Assembly: GCA_001769855.1 (NCBI GenBank)
Contig: MEPP01000009.1
Location: 124,001 to 188,000, forward strand
Reading direction: 5' to 3'
Length of the DNA: 64,000 nucleotides
Source of the DNA: Bdellovibrionales bacterium GWA2_49_15
Lineage (GTDB): Bacteria > Bdellovibrionota > Bacteriovoracia > Bacteriovoracales > Bacteriovoracaceae
In this document: in pieces, positions 60,222 through 64,000 of the stretch
Numbering within the stretch: position 1 is the stretch's first letter
How the letters are laid out: each line of letters opens with the position of its first letter
Translations under genes and position numbers: made by a program
Notes under the pieces: model-generated
Told to the model about the DNA's origin: nothing
Database searches by the model: none
What the model saw: only the letters and a program-made list of their open reading frames with translations

Positions 60222-60851
60222 ATGGTTGAAGAATTTATCGAACCACTAGAAGAAAACTTTTACGAGCAGGCGTTGCCGTTAAGAGGAAAGCACATTGTGA
60301 CTCAAAAAGAAGGGGCGCACCTTGGTGATGTCATGGATGTCTATCTTGACCCAATTGCCAAAAGGTTATCGGCCATTCTTTTCACTAAAAATGCATTAGG
60401 CATGGGTGAAAAGTTTTTGATTAATGCTGAGAATATTGAAGCTCTCGGCGAGGATGTGCTTATTGCATCTGATAAGAGCTGTGCCATAAGATTATCAGAG
60501 GCGACTGAAATACCGGGTGTCGCACTGGAAACTTTCAAGGGAGTCAAGGTCACCACCCTACTCGGTAAAAATTTAGGCATTATCGATGATATACAACTCC
60601 GTCCATCAAATTTGCGCATCGGCGAAATCATTTTCGAAGATGGAAAACGACTCGTTGTTGACCCATCTGAGATCACGATGGGCGAAGACGCCGTTTTGGT
60701 ACCGGAAGATTACACCTCGAAGGTTGTGATCCAGGTTGCTGAATCGGAATCCCTAATGGGACGCTTAAGAAGCAAGGAAAGAGAATGGCGCAATACCATC
60801 ACCGATCGCACGCGGGAAGTAGGAAAATGGATGAGTCGAACTATCCACTAG
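60222..60851 (+). CDS. Double PRC-barrel protein
   Basis: The 209-residue protein has two PRC-barrel domains: RGKHIVTQKEGAHLGDVMDV (about 20-95) and FKGVKVTTLLGKNLGIIDDI (about 105-175). PRC domains appear in RNA processing (RimM) and photosynthetic-centre assembly, and here probably bind proteins or stress partners at the membrane. AAGGAGG lies 6 bases before the ATG at 60222; the frame extends upstream into the DUF883-like gene, which I exclude. It lies 31 bases after that gene. Confidence 0.78.
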   Translation: MVEEFIEPLEENFYEQALPLRGKHIVTQKEGAHLGDVMDVYLDPIAKRLSAILFTKNALGMGEKFLINAENIEALGEDVLIASDKSCAIRLSEATEIPGVALETFKGVKVTTLLGKNLGIIDDIQLRPSNLRIGEIIFEDGKRLVVDPSEITMGEDAVLVPEDYTSKVVIQVAESESLMGRLRSKEREWRNTITDRTREVGKWMSRTIH

Positions 60852-60871
60852 TAGTGGTTTAGCTGGGAACA

Positions 60872-61348
60872 TCAATGGGTAGCGGACCTGGATCTTCCCA
60901 GTTCATCTCGTTCTCGTAACTTTTGCTCGACAATTGAACTGACTACAGAGGAGAGCATTTCAAACTGAGGATCTTTAAGTACGGCCGGTGATGAAGATTC
61001 CTTAACTTGCATTGCGTGTTGCATATACTGATCGATGTGACAAATTCTTAGCCATGTCTTCTCTCTAAGCGCCAGAAAAGTTGCAAGGCCTCCAAGAATG
61101 GCCAAACTAAGGCCGGAGATGGCCGTGAGATCGAATGAGATTACCCCATTACGCTGATATAGACTTATGCTCTGTATGATAAAGATAAACACGCCAAGGA
61201 TGTGTGCTCCAAAGGCGAACGAACATAGAAGAAAGCTGAGGGCAATTAATCGCACGAATTTTATAGATTGAAGCATCAAGACAAGCAACTTGATCTCGAC
61301 CAGTCTTCTTCCTTCATGATAAATGCCGATGAGATGAAGGCCTAACAT
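60872..61348 (-). CDS. Membrane protein of YqjE/DUF1469-like type
   Basis: The ~158-residue protein has two hydrophobic hairpins (FVRLIALSFLLCSFAFGAHI and ISGLSLAILGGLATFLAL), preceded by a helix (EGRRLVEIKLLVLMLQ). The layout recalls YqjE/phage-holin-III-like proteins that accompany ElaB/YqjD. The ATG at 61348 is used. A TTG just after the DUF883-like stop (around 61362) is a possible earlier start. It lies 20 bases after the DUF883-like gene. Confidence 0.58.
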   Translation of the reverse strand: MLGLHLIGIYHEGRRLVEIKLLVLMLQSIKFVRLIALSFLLCSFAFGAHILGVFIFIIQSISLYQRNGVISFDLTAISGLSLAILGGLATFLALREKTWLRICHIDQYMQHAMQVKESSSPAVLKDPQFEMLSSVVSSIVEQKLRERDELGRSRSATH

Positions 61349-61368
61349 TTTCTCGATAAGTTCCAAAG

Positions 61369-61725
61369 CTACGACCTTTTTGTTTTGCTTGCAAAGAGAT
61401 AGCCAGTCATGGCTGAGATCACAACCGCAATTCCTAAAAACAACCATGGGTTTTTATGAATTGTCTGATCAATTTTTCGAGTAGTTTCAAGCAGCTTTTC
61501 TTTAGTTTGGGTTAGCGAGATCGGCGTCGACTCCTCTATTCCGCTCATCAGTTCAGTGAACTTTGTTTTATCATCACCTAATAAATTCTTAAATTTTAAA
61601 AAGTCATGTTCAATCATCGCACGAATTTCGTTTCCCCGAGATTCTGCCGCTTCATTTAGCACTTGTAATGCCTGATTAATCGATTCGGCTTTTTGTTCCG
61701 CTGGAATAATATGGGCCGCCTGCAT
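61369..61725 (-). CDS. DUF883/ElaB-like membrane-anchored protein (second copy)
   Basis: The 118-residue protein has an N-terminal helical region and a C-terminal anchor (IDQTIHKNPWLFLGIAVVIS) that aligns with the copy at 59825-60190 (VDQTAHKSPWIFVGVASALS). AAGGAG lies 5 bases before the ATG. It is co-transcribed with the YqjE-like membrane protein. The pair of paralogues facing each other suggests local duplication and inversion. Confidence 0.75.
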   Translation of the reverse strand: MQAAHIIPAEQKAESINQALQVLNEAAESRGNEIRAMIEHDFLKFKNLLGDDKTKFTELMSGIEESTPISLTQTKEKLLETTRKIDQTIHKNPWLFLGIAVVISAMTGYLFASKTKRS

Positions 61726-61815
61726 TTGCTCTCCTTGGTAAAGGGAGCAAACTTTATCTTCTTTACCGACGCCAGTGAATGATGGAAGTCAACGCAGAGA
61801 ATGAGCCCTATCGCG

Positions 61816-62493
61816 CTAGTACATATTGTTACTGTTACTGATAGCTTTTCTTTTAATCGAGCGCGATTCTCTTAGCAAAGAGATAACTTCTTCATCCGTA
61901 ACCTGAGGGAAAGAGATATAATGCCGTCCTACTGACAAAAATGGTGCAGGCATATCCAGCACGCAAAAATCGTCAACCTTCGGCCTTAACCATTCCCACG
62001 CCTCTTCGGCACAGACTGGTACCGCGACAATCACCTTCAGTGTCTTATAGCGATGCAAATACTTCAACGCGGCCTTGAATGTTGCCCCTGTAGCAATTCC
62101 GTCGTCTACGAGAATAATGCTTTTATTATTTAACGCGATATGGGGCTTGCTCTCCCTCAGCTTTTTCGCCTGAAGAATTGCTAACTCTTTAGCATGAGCA
62201 CACAGACGGTTTTCCTCTTCTTTTCCTAGCTCATAGTAGCTTGAAATGTTTTCATTTAAAAAAGCATCACCACCCTCGGTGACCGCTCCTAGCGCCAGCT
62301 CCTCATCAAACGGCGCACCGATCTTCTTGACGGCGACGATATCCATTGGAAAACTAAATTCTTTGGCAAGCTCATAGGCAACCGGTACACCGCCTCTCGG
62401 CAGGGCAATGATAAGTGGATTTTGCAATGTTTCGAATTTCTTTTTAAACTCTTTTGCTAAAGCTTGTCCCGCATGGCTTCGGTCTTGAAACAT
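61816..62493 (-). CDS. Phosphoribosyltransferase-like protein
   Basis: The 225-residue protein is of the PRTase family with the PRPP-binding loop IILVDDGIATGATFKAA (Asp130/131), and an N-terminal IIALPRGGVPVAYELA. Such stand-alone PRTases of unknown substrate are common in stress islands next to USP genes. GAGGAG lies before the ATG. No purine or pyrimidine specificity loop is clear. It is co-directional with the host-attachment-family gene upstream. Confidence 0.82.
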   Translation of the reverse strand: MFQDRSHAGQALAKEFKKKFETLQNPLIIALPRGGVPVAYELAKEFSFPMDIVAVKKIGAPFDEELALGAVTEGGDAFLNENISSYYELGKEEENRLCAHAKELAILQAKKLRESKPHIALNNKSIILVDDGIATGATFKAALKYLHRYKTLKVIVAVPVCAEEAWEWLRPKVDDFCVLDMPAPFLSVGRHYISFPQVTDEEVISLLRESRSIKRKAISNSNNMY

Positions 62494-62532
62494 TTCTCAA
62501 CTCCTCAGCAGATATTTGCATCCGATTTGCCC

Positions 62533-62988
62533 TTATGGGCCTCGGTGAAAATACTCAACAAACTCTTTCTTTTGCTCAAAATTAAGTTCTTTGGGAATTT
62601 CATTCCAGAGTCTCGCTTTTGTATCTTTGCTCAGAAAACTTCTGATTGCCCCTAAGAATCGCGGAGATGTCACGATCATTAATTTTTCAAAGCTATTATC
62701 AATCCTTGCCTTTTCAAGATAATCAGCAATCGTTTTAGCAAACCCCTTAACCATTGCCTCATGGGGGGTCGATTTTGGACGCAGCCCTTTTGTTCTGGGG
62801 TAGTTTTTATTATGAACGCGTCCTATATTAAAATCCCTTAGCTCCTTGTTATGCAGGCGACCTTCCATATTTACAAACTCATGGATAAGCGTAAGCTCAT
62901 TGAGTGTAATTTCCGGAGATTCATAAATCTGGGCCTTTGTTGAATTTCCCACGATAACCCATACCTTGTCCCTTTCCTTATCCTTCAT
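62533..62988 (-). CDS. Host-attachment family protein (PF10116-like)
   Basis: The 151-residue protein matches the group annotated as protein required for attachment to host cells. It shows VWVIVGNSTKAQIYESP near the N-terminus, RGL-type basic loop RTKGLRPKSTPHE, and LMIVTSPRFLGAIRSFL. The fold is related to eRF1/archaeal release-factor-like domains. The ATG at 62988 with AGGAGG upstream is chosen; the open frame extends 20 codons further. Despite the family name, it has no secretion signal, so a direct role in attachment is doubtful. Confidence 0.75.
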   Translation of the reverse strand: MKDKERDKVWVIVGNSTKAQIYESPEITLNELTLIHEFVNMEGRLHNKELRDFNIGRVHNKNYPRTKGLRPKSTPHEAMVKGFAKTIADYLEKARIDNSFEKLMIVTSPRFLGAIRSFLSKDTKARLWNEIPKELNFEQKKEFVEYFHRGP

Positions 62989-63090
62989 AAATACCTCCTG
63001 ACACTGATTTGTATTATGCCGTAAATATTCTTCCCCCCCTACGACCACGGTGCTTCACAACAGTAATAGAAATCATATTATTTCCCGCAA

Positions 63091-63104
63091 TTAATCTAAA
63101 TCAT
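63091..63104. promoter_or_regulatory. Imperfect FNR/CRP-like dyad
   Basis: TTAAT-CTAA-ATCAT fits the TTGAT-N4-ATCAA palindrome in 8 of 10 half-site positions. It lies between the divergent host-attachment-family gene and the VOC gene, about 100 bases from each start. Its core (CTAAAT) matches the dyad near 59158-59171 when read on the other strand. Confidence 0.35.
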
Positions 63105-63191
63105 TAGGGGCGTTGACAACTCTTAAATTGATATTGCCTCAATTTCGCGTAAGGTAATTATATTTTGTTTCGTAATAGATGGAGTAACGTA

Positions 63192-63965
63192 ATGGCAGAA
63201 ACAGGAAACCATCGTAAGCACCTTTTTAGCTGGGAGAATCTCGCCACGACAGATACAGCGATCGCTAAAAGATTTTACCAACGACTCTTTGGCTGGGAGG
63301 TTACCTACATTCCAACCGGAGACTATGGAACGCATTGTTTTTTTACTCTTGATGGAAAGGACATTTGTTCTTTTTCGGAAATCCCAGATTTCCAGCGCAA
63401 GCATTTTTCTACTCAGTGGGTACCCTATATTTCAGTCGAAAATATGGAAGATCTTGTTCATAAGGCGCAGAATGCCGGCGGCACCGTCCTCGTGCCGATC
63501 TCACCTGCTGTTGATGCCGGACAAACGGCCATGATTAAAGATCCTACCGATGCGATTTTTGCGATCTGGCGACCTCGGCAGCAAGACACTGATATCCATC
63601 GATCGCCGCCTGGTGCGGCCTGCTTTCACGAGCTTGTCACTAACAACATGGATTTAGCTGGGATGTTTTACGCGCAGGTATTTTCATGGAGTCCAAGAGC
63701 GGAGAATTTTGGAGATATTAAGTACATTATGTTCAACATCGGTAATGTCAATGTTGGAAGTATGATGGGTGTTCCCAAACAAAATGTTCATCCTCGCTGG
63801 ATCACCTATTGGTGCGTGCAAGACTGCGAGAAAAGTTTGAGGAAGGCCATCGCGCTTGGCGGAACCCCGTGCAACACAGTCGAGATCATCAAGCGCAAAG
63901 GGCGCTATGCAACTTTGATTGATCCTCTCGGCGCTCTTTTTGGGATCATGCAACCCGAAAAGTAA
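63192..63965 (+). CDS. Double VOC-domain (glyoxalase-fold) protein
   Basis: The 257-residue protein has two vicinal-oxygen-chelate domains. The first has FSWENLATTDTAIAKRFYQ and GWEVTYIPTGDYG (about 10-125); the second has ACFHELVTNNMDLAGMFYA and LIDPLGALFGIMQPEK (about 140-257). In the family a metal is held by His and Glu; here only some positions are recognisable, so activity is unclear. GGAG lies 7 bases before the ATG at 63192. It is the last complete gene of the window. Confidence 0.78.
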   Translation: MAETGNHRKHLFSWENLATTDTAIAKRFYQRLFGWEVTYIPTGDYGTHCFFTLDGKDICSFSEIPDFQRKHFSTQWVPYISVENMEDLVHKAQNAGGTVLVPISPAVDAGQTAMIKDPTDAIFAIWRPRQQDTDIHRSPPGAACFHELVTNNMDLAGMFYAQVFSWSPRAENFGDIKYIMFNIGNVNVGSMMGVPKQNVHPRWITYWCVQDCEKSLRKAIALGGTPCNTVEIIKRKGRYATLIDPLGALFGIMQPEK

Positions 63966-64000
63966 ATATTTTACAGAAGAGACCAATGGCACATAATTCT

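Noticed and set aside
63986..64000. ATG followed by four codons at the window end
   Set aside because: It may be the start of another gene, but only five codons are present and the ribosome site is weak.
1..64000. Riboswitches, tRNA genes, CRISPR repeats, insertion sequences
   Set aside because: I looked for direct repeats, T-loop-like segments, transposase-like frames and leader structures and saw none I could support; a covariance-model search would be decisive.

Overview
The window reads as chromosome of a Gram-negative, non-enteric bacterium. Outer-membrane proteins are abundant: several beta-barrels, a TonB/ExbBD system, a LolCDE-type exporter and many lipoproteins. Quinone synthesis is of the classical menaquinone (Men) type. 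A class I (archaeal-type) lysyl-tRNA synthetase and a large share of secreted, cysteine-rich hydrolase-like proteins would fit Bdellovibrionota/Oligoflexia-type or deltaproteobacterial lineages. That placement is an inference from gene content only, and I cannot name a species. Genes are packed tightly, with many 4- or 8-base stop/start overlaps. No stretch longer than about 300 bases lacks a gene. I saw no rRNA, tRNA, CRISPR array, insertion sequence or prophage.

Layout. 1-5.7 kb: a cut-off membrane protein, a methyltransferase, a secreted 5'-nucleotidase, and a leftward four-gene operon built around L-serine dehydratase. 5.8-12.5 kb: class I LysRS, then a surface-sugar cluster (polytopic membrane protein, sugar C-methyltransferase, second methyltransferase, GT2 glycosyltransferase, DegT aminotransferase). 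12.7-14.5 kb: a secreted three-module cysteine-repeat protein with a clear terminator, and a degenerate HD-GYP protein. 14.5-21.4 kb: polyprenyl-diphosphate synthase divergent from a ubiE/menG-menF-menD-menA-menC operon, followed by a small metal-binding-like lipoprotein; menB, menE and menH are absent here.

21.7-27.4 kb: secreted or envelope proteins, including a large cysteine-rich protein with a clan CD (legumain/caspase-like) His/Cys dyad, a membrane-bound TraB/GumN-like protein and an HExxH zinc-peptidase-like lipoprotein. 27.4-33.4 kb: a TSUP permease and a leftward operon (ATPase, FtsX-type permease, LolA-like protein, beta-barrel) that looks like a trans-envelope lipid or lipoprotein route. 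33.5-39.7 kb: small secreted proteins, a C39-like secreted cysteine peptidase, a pair of probable paralogous anchored proteins, a TMEM43-TerB fusion and a DUF1015 protein.

39.7-49.6 kb: an envelope block with a TPR/beta-barrel protein divergent from a FecR-domain protein, a transglutaminase-like/beta-barrel fusion, and an operon of a small protein-exbB-exbD-tonB-TonB-dependent receptor-lipoprotein. 49.7-54.6 kb: SRPBCC-like protein, lipase, divergent Hsp33-like chaperone, and the TldE/TldD pair. 54.6-64 kb: a stress/dormancy island, visibly richer in A+T, with a P-type ATPase, tandem universal stress protein, ribosome hibernation factor, small zinc-ribbon and CxxCH proteins, two DUF883-like membrane anchors, PRC-barrel protein, phosphoribosyltransferase, host-attachment-family protein and a VOC protein. 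Two imperfect FNR/CRP-like dyads lie in this island, so control by oxygen or energy status is plausible.
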